Origin: Cristatella mucedo
Lineage: Eukaryota; Bryozoa; Phylactolaemata; Cristatellidae
Reading direction: 5' to 3'
Length of the DNA stretch: 64,000 nt
NCBI GenBank assembly: GCA_009760855.2
Contig: WPIO01000139.1
Coordinates: forward strand, 800,001-864,000
Part shown: positions 34,488-47,294 of the stretch, piece after piece
Numbering within the stretch: the stretch's first letter is position 1
Layout: every line of letters starts with the position of its first letter
Program-made: the position numbers and the translations under genes
Notes under the pieces: model-generated
The model's database searches: none
What the model saw: the letters and a program-made list of their open reading frames with translations, nothing else
What the model was told of the DNA's origin: nothing

Positions 34488-34682
34488 CTTGAATAATAAT
34501 AATACTAAAATCCTAGCTGATTCAACAGCTTCTTCTGTATAGCGACGGAAGAGCCTTTACGGATATCACCACGGCTTGCAGCGGCGATGAAGGATCGCCT
34601 ACCGCAGGATTCGAATCCACGACCTCGGGGTCCCGAGGTCGTGAAATGCAACCACCTTACCTAGAGGCCAGCACGGCTCACC
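34488..34682 (-). mobile_element. SINE-A, well-preserved copy
   Basis: The reverse-oriented copy shows the tail (TAGCTGATTCAACAGC), the body (GAGCCTTTACGGATATCACC), the B-box complement (GGATTCGAATCC) and the head. The palindrome is 10 bp here: CACGACCTCG (34618-34627) and CGAGGTCGTG (34634-34643) with a 6-nt loop. Confidence 0.88.
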
Positions 34683-34760
34683 GTACATTTGATATAGCGC
34701 TCTCAGAGAACTCAATCTCTTTCTAAGCACCTTACATTTGCGCCTTAGGAAGCACGACCG
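34683..34760 (-). mobile_element. L2-A LINE 3' tail
   Basis: ATATAGCGCTCTCAGAGAAC and TCTTTCTAAGCACCTTACAT are the reverse-oriented L2-A terminus, abutting the SINE-A head. Confidence 0.82.
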
Positions 34761-34839
34761 CACGGATTTCACAAGACTCCAACAATTTCTTCAATATAAG
34801 CAACCGGGAGCGCATTTGAGCGTCGCCCTAAATTTTTTT

Positions 34840-35430
34840 TATCTGTAATGGAGACGGGCGTCCGAGCCTACTGTGCCCGCCCGCTCCAATTGTAACGCCG
34901 AGCTCCTGACGTCACAGTCTCGTTTCCCAGCTGCACTGCATACCAGCAATTGCAATCGGCCGCTTGGCCAGATGGCGTTTAGCTCCCCCGTACGCACTGC
35001 GGCGAGAAGCTCGACAAAAGGTCGTGAAGGTCGGAAGATCGGACGGTCCAAACAAGGACCTCTGCGCACTTAGCCGAAGACCCGGAGATGCCCGGCTCAT
35101 TTTGTTATTAGCACGCTGTGGCGGCTTCTAACGTGAGTCCCTGGGCCGAAAACACGGCGTTCGTAAAGGCGCTTGTCCTAGCAGAAAGGTCACAAGTGCC
35201 GCAGAAGCCCTGAGCCTCTGAGCTGCCGGTTACGGAGGTGCAGCAGCACTGCTACGCGCCGCCGAGCAGTTAGTCCGACTGAAGCTAAGCGGGGCACCAG
35301 CGACGAAGAGCCGCGCTACAATATCGAAACGAGTCCGTGTTGGTAGAACAGCCTATTCGACGTCAGCCTCTGAGGACCGCAGGCGCCTAGCTAGCGGCGG
35401 CAGCCTGAGCGTACAACTCACGTACGTTCA
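34840..35430. other. GC/CpG-rich block 3
   Basis: CpG-dense sequence with short frames on both strands and no recognised domain. It precedes an L2-B copy. Confidence 0.4.
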
Positions 35431-35659
35431 TAACTCGTGTATGCTTCATCATGCACAACTGACTGACTGACCCTTGCACGAGTTGTGCTTCTTACACCGC
35501 CAAACGCTAGAGTGCGACCGTAGCCTTTTATCGATCAGTGCAATTCACCAACCGCGAATGCTATTTAGACAGCCGTAGTCTGGCTGATGTAGCGCTGTAA
35601 CACTGTTTCAATCTTCAGGTGTTGCGACCCAATCCTACAAATCTGCAGCTGAGCTAGAA

Positions 35660-36870
35660 TAGATGGTCTGATCGCGTTCAATCCCTGTCGTCTGGGGGGC
35701 ATGGTCTCATCATTAGTCACCTGCGGAGTCCTGCAAGGGTCCATCCTCGATCCGTTGCTGTTCTCAACTTATGCTCAACCTCTAGAAAAGTGACTAAGGC
35801 CCTTGGAATAGGATATCATTTGTACGCTGTTGATACTCATCTGTATTTGTAATTCAAACCATCGGAATCTACTGCAGCAACTCATAAACTGAATGATCAC
35901 CTTGCCGACGTTCGATCATGGGTGTCAGAAAGTTTCTCGAACAAAACGACGATAAAACCAAACTGCTGCTCATAGGACACTCTAAGCTTGTGGCTGTAAT
36001 AGAAGGCTTTGCTCTCGTAATAGGTGATCCTGTTGTGCGACCATCACCACACGCTCACAATCTAGGTTTCTTTCGTTTTCGACAGCTGCCTAAATTTTAA
36101 AAGCTTTATTCATAAGACTGCCCCTACAGCTAGTCATCACATCCGATCGCTGTCCAAGATTAGGAGCTGTCTCCCACAGTGGCTTGTAAAAAAATTAACT
36201 AGCTCTCTAGTTCTGTCTCGGCTTGATAAATTGTAATTCACTTTTGGCTGGGCTGCCAAGGAAAGCTATTGGGCCACTACAGCTGACAATGAATATGGCT
36301 GCAAGGCTGGTCTTCAAGTCCCAGCGGTTTGAGCACGTGTCCCCTTTGCTGAAGGAGCTAGGATGGTTGCCGGTTGAGCAAAGTATACAGAGCAAAGTTC
36401 TTACGCTGACCCACAAGGCCCGCCACGGCTTTGCTCCTTCGTACCTAGCTGAGCTGCTGCACCAGTTTCAGCCTCCTCGTGCCCTCAGGTCCTGTATAAA
36501 TAATAAATTAGCTGTTCCACTTCTCTGCTGAAAGACCGTTGGCGACAGAAGCTTTGGCTCTGCAGGTCCTAGACTGTGGAACTCGCTTCCACAATTCTTC
36601 CGCAACGACAACTACTCTACTAACTGCCGACTGTGGCTCATTCTTTTCAGCGGTTCTGAGCTGCTTCTTTCATGCTACTCACTACCTCAACTGCTCTCCT
36701 GACTTTGCCATGCTTTCCTCTTACTCTATGTTGCGTGAGACGAAGTCTGTAGGCTACCGAATGCGTACCGAAAGTAACTTAGGCTGTGAGTGCGCTATAC
36801 AAAACTCTCCTGCCGAGCACCCCCATATATACGTGGCTTTTTGGTCTTACCGTCGGAGATACACCAGCCG
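35660..36870 (+). mobile_element. L2-B LINE, 5'-truncated
   Basis: Starts in the RT palm (MVSSLVTCGVLQGSILDPLL at about 35700-35760, PQGS-like position altered), passes a decayed YADD site (about 35820), then KFLEQNDDKTKLLLIGHSKL (about 35925-35985), the MNMAARLVFKSQRFEHVSPL block (about 36290), and VLDCGTRFHNS at about 36565. It ends with GTGAGTGCGCTATACAAAAC (about 36788). Frames are broken at 36240, 36535 and elsewhere. It is close to the 1840-2800 copy in sequence. Confidence 0.9.
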
Positions 36871-38260
36871 CTCTAACGCGCTTCTAGGCGTTCAATTAAT
36901 ATACGAGAATGCCGACGACGATACATCTTACTGTTTTTTTGGCCAGTGGCCAGTGGCAGTTCAGAATGACGATGAAGATGCTGCTAGTCAACGGCCAGTG
37001 GCGAGTGGCAGCTTTAGAGCGACATAGAATTTTCCGGTGCGACGTATGCTTCGTACATGCCGTTAAGTGCCGATACAAGCCAGGTGACTCTCATAACTTG
37101 TAATTCATAAGAAATAGAAATACAGCCAAGGGGCATTGCACGGGTAAACTCTGATAGTAAACTTTGAGAGTAAACTCTGATAAACAGCAACAGTAGTTGG
37201 AAGTTTCTGCAAGTGTTACGTCGGATTACTGTCTATGACTCATGACTATACTATACTATGACTCATTCAGCATGACACGATGAAAGAAACTTACTTCCAT
37301 CGATTCATGCTCGCTTAATCTGCTGCAGCAGATTGATTGGGTGCGACAGGCCCTATAGCTTGCGTAATGCCAACATTCTAAGCACAATAAATGAATGACA
37401 ATTACAGACAAACTAAGTTTCATTGTAAAATAGAGTTTCATTGAGGATCGTGCCAAAGGCAGGTAAGAAAGTGTACTTATACAGAGAGCGGGAGCGTGTC
37501 GGGAGCTGAATTATGTCTGGCTAGGCCACTGATTTCTCAGGTGAGGCTAAAATCACTTATGCGAACTTTGAAAATTATTTGAATGTGAAACGTGTTACTC
37601 GAGGGAAGTAAGAAGCTAGTTGTGCACACTAGACTGCTAATTTACGCTCAAGCACCAGTAGGTTTCCACCCCGAAGGGAGGACATCACAGCACTTTTTCC
37701 TCGGTGCTACCTCGGCAAGGAGACCGAGTCTATGCTCGAGGTGGCTCTTTATAAGACGTGTGCACAATTGTGGACTGGATTGTGCAGATTCTTCAGAAAC
37801 TAATCAGTCACCGTCGGAAAGCCACGTTGACTTGCTCTTAATAAGCCCGGTGCCTCTAATGCTGCAGACTAATATTACGCATACCGTAGAGTTCAAGACT
37901 GCAGTTAATTAAAATTTATTGCTCACTTGTCCACATTCGTAGCTGGGATAGAGTAGCCAGAAGCCATCTGTCTGAGTACTAAGATCCTTTGACAAATTGC
38001 TGCAGTTAGCGGCTATTTAGTGCATTCGCCTTGTCATGTTTCCGAGTCCAGCTTTACCCCATACAGCGTATTCTCGGTAACGGCTGCATACCAGTTTATA
38101 GAGGCACTAGTAAAACAGTCAAGCGTACATTTACTCGCAGTCCTAATGGCTCCTGCTGGAGAAGTCTTCTCGCTGTCCGTCTGTGAGTTCAACTTGGAGT
38201 GCGAAGAAGTATACGAGGAATGGTAACTCCTGCAACGCTTTCTTAGCTCTCCCTCTTAAC
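36871..38260. other. No recognised feature
   Basis: Contains a small local repeat (GTAAACTCTGATAG/GTAAACTTTGAGA at 37145-37182). A 106-codon frame at 37592 has no motif. Confidence 0.4.
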
Positions 38261-38267
38261 ATGGCGG

Positions 38268-38277
38268 TCTCTCTCTC

Positions 38278-38318
<41 letters not shown>

Positions 38319-38605
38319 GTTTCTGTCTCTGTCTGTCTGTCTCTCTTCTCTGTCTGTCTCTCTCTCTTCTCTGTCTCTGTCTGTCTCTGTCTCTCTCTGT
38401 CTCTCTCTGTCACTCTCTGTCTCTCTCTGTCACTCTCTGTCTGTCTCTCTGTCTCTCTCTCTGTCACTTTCTGTCTCTCACTGTCTTTCTCTGTCTCTCT
38501 CCGTCTCTGCCTCTCTCTGTGTCTCTCTCTCTCTCTGTCTCTCTCTGTGTCTCTGTCTCTCTGTCTCTGTCTGTCTGTCTGTCTCTCTCTCCTTTCTCTC
38601 TCTGG
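38268..38605. repeat. (CT)n/(CTGT)n microsatellite tract
   Basis: Pyrimidine-rich TCTC and TCTGTC units, heavily interrupted. Long Ser/Leu or Arg/Glu frames here are artefacts. Confidence 0.96.
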
Positions 38606-38712
38606 CTACTGACCACTGTGCACTGTGCACCAAATATGGAGCGCCTAATGAAAAAGTTCCGTATTGGAACTCGGGAGCTGAATTAGCAGCCAAAAGCGCA
38701 TCATTCAGATTG

Positions 38713-38716
<4 letters not shown>

Positions 38717-38781
<65 letters not shown>
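38717..38781. repeat. (CT)n microsatellite
   Basis: About 32 pure CT units. Confidence 0.98.
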
Positions 38782-38782
<1 letters not shown>

Positions 38783-41700
38783 AGTACACGAGTCCAGGCA
38801 GCTCGAGCCAGCTGAAAGAAAGCCGCTTCTAAAAAAATGACAAATAATTTCTGCTTTGCTGTGTAAAGTCTAAGAAAGCCTGGTTCGCTCCGCCAGCAAA
38901 GGTTCTGTGGACTGCCAGTAGTCCTACAGTCTTCAATCGGTGCCTACTAATGCTAGCGTCGCCTTCAGACAGTTTACTACAGCTGATGCATTGTTTTTGC
39001 GGCATCAAGCGCCGAATCGCTAGCCAAAAAAAGCATGCATTAGCTATGCGGATCATCGTAATTACAATTTTATTTTGTACATGCTCATTCCTTCTTGCTG
39101 TGCTCAAGCTCAAATCCGCAGCAAGGTGCCAAGGTTTACGGACGCGAGAAGCCAGTTCATGGTAGAAGCTTTGAACAACTGGTCATCGCTGCCAGTCATG
39201 TCGGTGGCTAAAGTCGACGGGTTGATTACCTATTCACAATCTTCCTCAGAGTGGAATGCTTTGGCGAGTTTGCCACCGTAGTTGAGTGATACAGTTGTTC
39301 CTACCGAATAATTGTGTGTGCGAAGTAAAATTATAAAAGACGATGAGAGTCACAGCGGCACACATAGTCGAGTCGATGTGACAAAAATTGTACTTAGTAA
39401 GTCACTCCACAACAGTACGAGTGACGAGCACACTTCGAGCCTTTCCACCGACGACGAATGGGACTTGGGTCTTATTTGGCCATAATTGCAGGACCTGAGA
39501 CTTCACTGCCGCTTCACCGGAAGTAAATCCAAGTGCACGGATTTTCAGCACATAGCCACCATTCAACATAGCGTGGGTGTGACGTAAAGTGCTATGGGCT
39601 GATGGCAAAGTGCTTTAATTGTGCATAACCAAGTCTAGAGACTTTCGCTCAGAATGCAGCAGCTCAGGTGCAGGCCCAGCCACAATGGCACTTGGACCAT
39701 CCAAAAGCCGAATCCTCGTCAGTGAGACCCTGCAAGTGCATTACTAAATTCTCTGACACTGCACTGTGCTATCAGTATACATTATACGACCTTACTTAAA
39801 GATGTGTTTTGATCCAACAGCGCTGAACTTGAGCTCGAACCTCTGGCCTTAGACCAGTGTGTTGATTGATCTCTTCGATCTCCTTCTGCGTATCCTGTAC
39901 CACTTTTTGCCGCTGGTGTCTGCTTTAAAGCTCTAGTTACTGCGGCGTCAGTCATTGTAGCAGGGTGCATAATTCTGACAGGATCTACTGCGCTCATATT
40001 CATTGAGGAGGAGAGTTGAGACTCTAAAAGACAAACTGCTCAAACTTGGGGCACTGGGAATTCCCAGCGGTAGGCACCACTACGGGGGTTAAAGTGTTTC
40101 CATGGAGGTTGAACTTCAATCATGATAGTCAGCACGCGAGTTTAAGGTCATCACAATGGTTCCCTCATAAAAGGCTCTTTAGCCTTCTGCAAAGAAGTGT
40201 TTCATTTCAAATCATCCTAAGCGACTCTGGGAGTATTATTTCCCTTTAAGGAAGAAAGTGACTGCTCCTTTGCAAACCAAGCGTATGCGGGCAATCTGAA
40301 AACTCGCAGCTTCATAATCCTATCTAGCCTCACCGAAAAACATCGGCCGCCCTTCAAAATATGATGCACGCCATGACAAAGGTAGGCTGACAGGTTTAAT
40401 CTGCCACGGTTTGGGTAGTAACACTCCGGTGCTAGCCCTTCAGCCAGAGCTATCCAGACTTTGGGTGTTCCCCTCGCCAACCCTAGCTCACGAACTGCGA
40501 GTATTATTGCCGGAGTAATCGTGGGTACGCGCTTTCTCTCATTTTGTTGAAGTTCTTACTCAGCACTGCTCTGTAAATGCCGCGTGATTGTTTGAGCGTC
40601 GCTCCCTGATTTCCCCTATATAACAGGGCCATTCCCGAATGCCTAATTTTGGAAGAGTAAGAAGCCATCTCATAGACACCTAATTCATCGAGCAGTACGT
40701 GCTTTATAACCGTCCAAAAAACATAATGCCGCGGTACCATGTTCATCAACGTAGTCGAGGGCCACGGTACCAAAAATGACTGCCAAGAATCCTTAGCAAT
40801 TAGCGAATATACCGACACCAAATGTGACGAGCCCAGCGGAGCGGCTTCTGCACTAATCTCCTTTGAACACGAACGAAGGCTTGCGTTGTTGCTAGACCTC
40901 ACCGATTATTGGCCAACACAGATGGAGCAGGTACCTTGACTTCTGGAAAGCGAGACGCAGGTGCTGCCTCGATACTTGCAGGTATGCCGACGGTTGCTAA
41001 GTAAGGCAAAAATCAAGAGCGCCAATATCCTAATGTAAAATGTCACGTCCTTGCTTAGAATAGTAAGTTTCAAAGCCACGGAGAGGCCTCATCTTCGCAT
41101 CCCCTGCAAAACTGCTCATCTCTGTAGATAGAGGCTCAAATCGGCTCCAATAGACTCCTATAGACCAATCGGCTCTTAAAGACTGTTATTCAGGACAATG
41201 CTGATAATCACTTTCTGTCATAATCTAGCTGATATAGCATGGCAGCAACCTGCAGCAGCTGGTGGATTGCAATTTGGTCATCTACCTGAGCGTACCGCAC
41301 GGCCTCGGCTACTTCAAGGTCGATAATGAGAAGGTGTGCCTATCTCTTACGAAGGATATCAACAATCTATACCTCTTTCCTTTCTCCCTGGCAGAAGCTG
41401 AACGCTCTGCGAACGTTCTTATTGCCCAGGTTAGACTACACAAACACACGCAGGCACACGCATACGCAAAAACACACACACACAATCACAGTCGCACGCA
41501 CTCAAGTCACCAGGCTTGCTGTTTGGCCTATGACGGCACTGCTTTTGTTTTAATGGCAGTTGAAGTTTGGCTACACCCAAAAATTATGCATTATTGCAGT
41601 GTCTGTCATATACTTCGCGTGAGCTGAGCATCATGGCTGATTGAATGCATTGAGCTGTCTATGTTAAGATATGTTGGACAGAAATTTATACCGACGCAGG

Positions 41701-42717
41701 TTTGCACGGAGTGCACTTCTTTTCCCCGAAGGCAGCGATGTGTTTCTGCAGCAGCAAATGCTGCCTCCGTGTTGTTCGTCTGCTCACGCGCCCTCGTCCA
41801 CGCCAGTCGGGCTCTGCATGGTGACATTATCTGGAGTACGAATGGTGAGATGTCACTTTAAGCAGATGGCCTGAAATGCTTCAGAAATCTGTGCTGCAGT
41901 ACTACTATCGCTTGCTATGGAAGTACTTGCCATCCACCACTACGGTGCAAGCATTGACTCAACCTTTTCTCCATAGTAAGCGACCATGCTTTCTTGCGGT
42001 GCCTATCGAGGTTGGCAGGTAGGAGAGAGCTGGGTCTAACACGGTGATCTGAGGAATGTATCTCGCTGCCATCGAACTAATCACTCAGGCTACTTCTTCC
42101 AAGCTAGCTTTTGGTGTGACTTTCAGAGCCTGGCTTGCTTCGTTGTGGACGATCGATTAAACTCTGCCAATTTTAATGGACTCACGCAGCAACATGCTGC
42201 CTCTATCCATAGCGATAGTAAACTTAACCCATCGCGCTGTGCGGCGGTCTGCTGATGACAATAATTAGGGCTAGGCATGACACTGTCCTGTAGTTTTTAG
42301 TGGCGGAATAGTTGGAAAGTATTAGCACGGTGGCGAGCATTGTACTTTGAGGGCTAGTTACAGACTGCTAATGCCGTTCTAGCTGTGGGATATGTGAATA
42401 CAGTTATCACTGTAGACAGTGACAGCCCACACGAAAAAAAGAACAACGATTATGCCTTCGTTGAAGCTGCAGACCGAAAACTTGTCTAGTACGCAGGTAT
42501 CGAAAAAGACTTTCTGGCAAAAAGGCTGGGAAACGCAGCCGTGCTGCGTTTCGTTGTTAGTTTGTGACATTCATTCGTCCCCTGCGTTTGTGATTTCGAG
42601 TCAAAGTTCCTTGTTGTTTGCTGGGTTGTGAGCAATTTATGAGGTCGCTTCGCAAGCCACGTACTAATGAGCTTTCAGTGCGGCACTCAACAAAGCGTTG
42701 TCCAGAACTTATATTAA
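38782..42717. other. No recognised feature over about 3.9 kb
   Basis: Several minus-strand frames lie in series (40902-40504, 40480-40217, 40003-39782, 39608-39402). The last reads YVLKIRALGFTSGEAAVKSQ and onward, which looks less random than the rest, but I recognise no family. A short CA-rich stretch lies at 41435-41490. No LINE or SINE piece is visible. Confidence 0.4.
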
Positions 42718-45080
42718 CAATAGTAATAATAATAATGCACTTGATAAAGCGCCCTCAGAGAACTCAATCTCTTTCTAGGCGCTTCAAGTTTGCTGCAAAG
42801 GGAAGTGCGATTGAATGGCGAGTAATATCATGCTTGATAAACAAGAATAACTTAGTTAGGGATGACATGCACAGGGTCAGCATGCAAATGTGGTTAGTGG
42901 CAGCATGCACAGTGTCAGCACGCATAAGCACATGAAGGGCGAATCACAGGCACCCACTAAATGCTGTCTTAAGTAGGTGTGTTTTTAAGTTCTTTATAAA
43001 TGTGGTCAAGTCAGGGGATGTTCTGACGACAGTTGGAAGGGAGTTCCAGGTTTTGGGAGCTTACGAACTAAATGCACGGTCTCCAAAGGATTTAAGGCTT
43101 GTACAAGGTATTTGTAGACTGTTGGATTCCGAAAAGCTGGTGGTACGATGCTTGGCCTGGTGGAGGGAGTAGATCTGAGGTATCCCATATTTCAGAGGTA
43201 CCTCTGATGATCTTTCTACATTCACTCCAATACTATGGAGTCTCTTGCTGAGATAGGACCTGAACCATTGCAGAGCAGTGCAAGTGATGCCCAGGCGAGA
43301 TGAGATGCGCTCTAGAAGAACTTTGTGACAGATAGTATCAAAAGCTGCCGAAAGATCGAGTAAAACAAGCAGAGACACGCTACCCATGTCTGCATTCCTA
43401 TGTAGGTCGTTGTATACCCTAAGCAATGCTGACTCTGTGGAGTGATTAGCTTCAAAGCCAGACTGGAACTTACTAGCAAGGTTTGAAGTTTCGATATATG
43501 AGTTCAGCTGGTCTGCCACGACCCGTTGCAGTGTCTTTGATAGGAATGGTAGAAGGGAAACTGGGCGGTAGTTGCTCAAGTTCTCTTGGTCTAGTGTGGC
43601 TTTCTTGAGAAGTGGCATGACTACAGCTTTATTGAAAGGTGCTGGGACTTGACCTGAGGCTATAATGACATATCAATGATGTTAGTTATGCATGGCAGCA
43701 GTAGATCAATGCAACATAGGAGCAGGGCAGTGGGAATAGGGTCCAGAGGACTTGTTGTCTTCTTTGATTGGGATAAGAACTTTAGGACTGGATCACTAGT
43801 GACCTACTTAAATGTAGCCATGGAGGTGCAGCCAGAAATCGGGGAACAGCATTCTAGGGGGATGTTGTCATCGCAGGGATGGACTCCCTGATTTTGTCCA
43901 TCTTCTGCACAAAGAATCGAGAGAAGCGATCGGCTATATTATCACAAGGATCATCAGGTATAGAGCTAATCTGGGAGCGGTTTAGGAGATGGTTGATTGT
44001 CGACATCAGCATTTTTTGATTGTGCATCGGCGATTCAACAATGTTTTTATAGAAGCTAGACTTGGCCTTTGCTAGGATCGATTGGTACGACCTCCAGTAG
44101 TCTTCATATGCCTGTCGATGGACAGTCGGTCCTGATCTTTTGATTGCTTTTTTCAAGCTGGGCTTGGTAGACCTGGCTGATTTCATGTCTGTGGTAAACC
44201 ATAGGCTGTCTGGTCTAGGGCGCACCGTGCACTTAGTCAGAGGTGCAAACGCATCGAGCGTGTCAGCTAGTGTCGTGTTGTAGCTATCTACCAACGATGA
44301 CACATCGGAGTGAGGACTGAGCAGCAGAGGAAGCAGATTTTCTCGCACGGACAGCATCGATGTCAAGGGTCTTGAGGTTTCTCGATTCACAGGTTATTTA
44401 GAGTAGGAGGTGGGCACACACTGTAGATTGAATGAGATCTGCATGTGGTCAGATAAGCAGAATTTGGTAATATTTGGTGATGACAAAGTGCAGTTGTATG
44501 AGAAAATCTGGTCGAGTGTGTGACCCTTGATGTGAGTAGGGCCATGTACATGAGCCACAAGAGCCAATGAGTCAGTCAATGCACGAAATTCAGAGCTAAA
44601 GGCGTCAGATAAGTTATCAAAGTGAACGTTGAAATCACCCATAATGATGAAGGATCAATTTCTTGCACACAGAATTGAAATGAGATTGGAGAAATCTGAG
44701 ATAAAGGAGGATTTGGTACCTGGTGGGCGATAGAGTACTACCACTATCGGTAGTTTGTTTTCGGGTGAGACCAAGAAAATTTATTCAAAAGACTGCTTTC
44801 AGGGTACTGCAAATAGCTTGAAGCTGAATTTTGAGCGCACGATAGCAGCAACTCCGCCTCCAGTTTTGATTGATCTAGGGGTGTGAAAAAAGAGAAACCA
44901 GTCGGGGTTGCGTCTTTGATTTTTGGACAGTTTATCAATTTTAGCCTAGTTTCAGTTAAGGCGAGCAGGTCGATACCATTTTCAGAAATAAGGTCGCTTG
45001 TTACCAGAGGTTTATTGCACATTGAGCGAGGATTCCAAAGGAAAGCTAAGTACAAGTACAGTTATAGCAAGTACAGTTAA
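42718..45080 (-). mobile_element. L2-A LINE with endonuclease and RT, internally deleted
   Basis: Read on minus from 45080: NPRSMCNKPLVTSDLISENG and DLLALTETRLKLI (start of AP-endonuclease), GDFNVHFDNLSDAFSSEFRA (44640-44580), the SDHMQISFNL segment, a linker (44390-43854), and RT from 43618 (NLSNYRPVSLLPFLSKTLQR, LLVLLDLSAAFDTICHKVLL). At about 43175 the sequence jumps from RT to the post-RT tail, removing about 720 bp that include the YADD motif. The 3' UTR and tail end at 42718. The pieces 44642-44394, 44390-43854 and 43618-43061 stay open, so decay is moderate. Confidence 0.92.
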
Positions 45081-45269
45081 AGTACAGTTATAGCGGGTAT
45101 CGTACAGGCCAGTTCTGACAGCGACCACCAACTTTCTAATTAGTCAGGACGGGTCTCCTACACACTTTGAATGTCGATAAGGAAGCAGCCGAGGCAGTCC
45201 AATTTACCCATAATAAATAGCCCGGTGCTGCCAAGGAGCAAATTAGTGTACTGCGTCTACCCAACTCGA

Positions 45270-46080
45270 GCTGAAGTTTGCATATGCAGGCGTGGGACCA
45301 ATCTCGGACCCCTGAGGAAGAAGCAAATTGGACGTCGCGACGTAGCAGTCCACTCGTAATTCATTTTGCCATTCCCTCAGTACTCCTCCCGGCTGCCCGT
45401 CGGCCGGCCGCCCGGTTTCGGCTGCGCTCTCGAGCCGGACATCGTGGGCGTCCCCACCAAAGCCTTAGATTTCGCGAGTCTCTGGGCAGGGGCCGAGGCT
45501 GAAGAAGGCTCGCCGACGAAGCAGCTGGATGTAAGAGCATTCTAATTGCGGTCGCAGACCGCGAGAGCCAACTCGCAACCCTCGAGGCTGACTTGCTGTT
45601 CGATAAGCTCGAAGCCTTCGCGCGAGAGGGAGGCTCGTGATCTACTAGCATAGTTCACCGCCGCTCGATTCGCCCCGCTCCGAGTGTACCGGCGAGATGT
45701 CGGCCTATAATCTCATTCCCTGCGCACTGGCTCGAACTCGGCCATAATTGCCTAGGTAAGCGGGAAGCTGATGCGGCAAAACCTCGTAGGCGGAGTGGTA
45801 GTCGGGATATCGGCGAACCCGTTTGACGTGCCAATTTACAAGTAAAAGGGCAAGCTCCCAAGGTGTCGGCTAATGACGTGTACGCTCAAACCATCGACCC
45901 CGAGGGCCTGCGCTGCGATGGGCATTCGATTCGTGACTGTCGAGCTGCCCCTACGCACGAGCGGTGCTTCCATTCAAGGTAAACCGAGCGGAGTAATTTG
46001 CCGCTGCCGCCGCTCTGACGTAAGAGGGCAAACGGGTTTCGACCAAGCCCTACCGATGGATTGAGCATATTCTGGCGTTT
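45270..46080. other. GC/CpG-rich block 4
   Basis: CpG-dense block. On + a short helical-looking frame reads DRESQLATLEADLLFDKLEA at about 45560-45620 and then stops. Frames on the other strand overlap. No family was recognised. Confidence 0.4.
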
Positions 46081-46261
46081 TCTTCGGGTGGCTGCTGACG
46101 AGACAGGCTTCCGCTCAGCGGTATACGAGCTACCAGTGGTCGTTGACGTTCACATGGACAGGAAAAAAGCCAGCACTGACTTCGCGCTTTCAAAATGAAC
46201 TTTACCACCATAGCTTCATCTTCACATTCACTGTCACATCCAGATTAGACTTAATTAAAAT

Positions 46262-46440
46262 TAAAACAAGCTGATTTAACAGCCTCATTTCTAAAGCGGC
46301 AGAACAGCCTCCACAGCTGTCACCGCCGCTTGCAGTGGTCAATCAATGATCGCTCACTGTAGGACTACTACCGATGATCCGGATAGTGAAATTCGAGCAT
46401 CTTAACCGTTCGCTAATACTCAGCAATATTCGCAAGCAAC
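46262..46440 (-). mobile_element. SINE-A, reverse copy
   Basis: Tail complement AAGCTGATTTAACAGCCTC, body (TGTCACCGCCGCTTGCAGTG) and a decayed B-box region are visible. It is more diverged than the copy 50 bp downstream, which lies in the opposite orientation. Confidence 0.75.
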
Positions 46441-46492
46441 ACATGTCATGGCTGGTACACACGAGGTCCGGCATACAACCCGAAGGCAATGG

Positions 46493-46665
46493 TAAGCCAT
46501 GATGGGACACTAGGTAAGGCAGTTGCTTTTCGCGACCTCGGTCCCGAGGCCATGGGTTCGAATCCTACGGCGGGCGATCCTTTATCGCCGCTGCAAGCGG
46601 CGGTGATAGCTGTAAAGGCTCTTTTTCCGCTATACAAAAGAGGCAGTTAAATCAGCTAGTATTTA
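46493..46665 (+). mobile_element. SINE-A, well-preserved copy
   Basis: Head with CACTAGGTAAGG, palindrome area CGACCTCGGTCCCGAGG, B box GGGTTCGAATCC, body GGGCGATCCTTTATCGCC and tail AGGCAGTTAAATCAGCTAGT. This is close to the family consensus. Confidence 0.9.
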
Positions 46666-46850
46666 ATGCGGCATCTGGGCTCAAGTCGTTACAGCACTAG
46701 TCTTACTAGATCAAAATCTAAGGGTAGGTAAGCTTTTAGTTCCTACACAGTCTGGCACTCACTTCGACTGCAGTTACTACCTGCCTCAACTGTCACGTAT
46801 TAATTCCCAGCTAAAGATGCATTATATCACAGGTCAAAATGTACACAATG

Positions 46851-46990
46851 GCTCTGACTTGGCCCAGGGGTTAAGCTGCTCATCTTTAGCGGCTGAGGTC
46901 AATGGTTCAAACCCTAAAGCACATGAGTAATGCCTGGATAAAGATTAACTCCTCGTAGAGCACTATTCAAGTTAGTTATATAAGAGGGTT
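46851..46990 (+). mobile_element. SINE-B-like element, diverged
   Basis: A-box-like TGGCCCAGGGGTTAAGCTGC and B box GGTTCAAACCC are followed by GCACATGAG...GCCTGGATAAAGATTAAC, which follows the SINE-B tail. It may be a distinct subfamily. Confidence 0.65.
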
Positions 46991-47294
46991 TAATGGCATA
47001 TTGTTTTATTGAAGTTCTTTTACTAGTATTATTATTGTACCCACGTAACCTTAGGAAAATTGGGAAAAATGGAAATTGGCCAGTCAGGCTTACAATAGGT
47101 ATACAACACACTGCAGAGGCACTACAATGGGCAATGTTGTCATAGCAACGAATGACTAACTCACCATCTGGTTCATGAAGTGTGAGCAACTTGTCGCTGA
47201 GCTAAGGCGTGGGACATGCCGGATCAAGTGGTTGATTAACCAGATCTCTTAATCTGGCCTGTTTATCTAACTATAGAGACTCCTGTAATCGCTA

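Noticed and set aside
38183-38789. 167-codon + frame and Arg/Glu-rich minus frames
   Set aside because: CT microsatellite translation.
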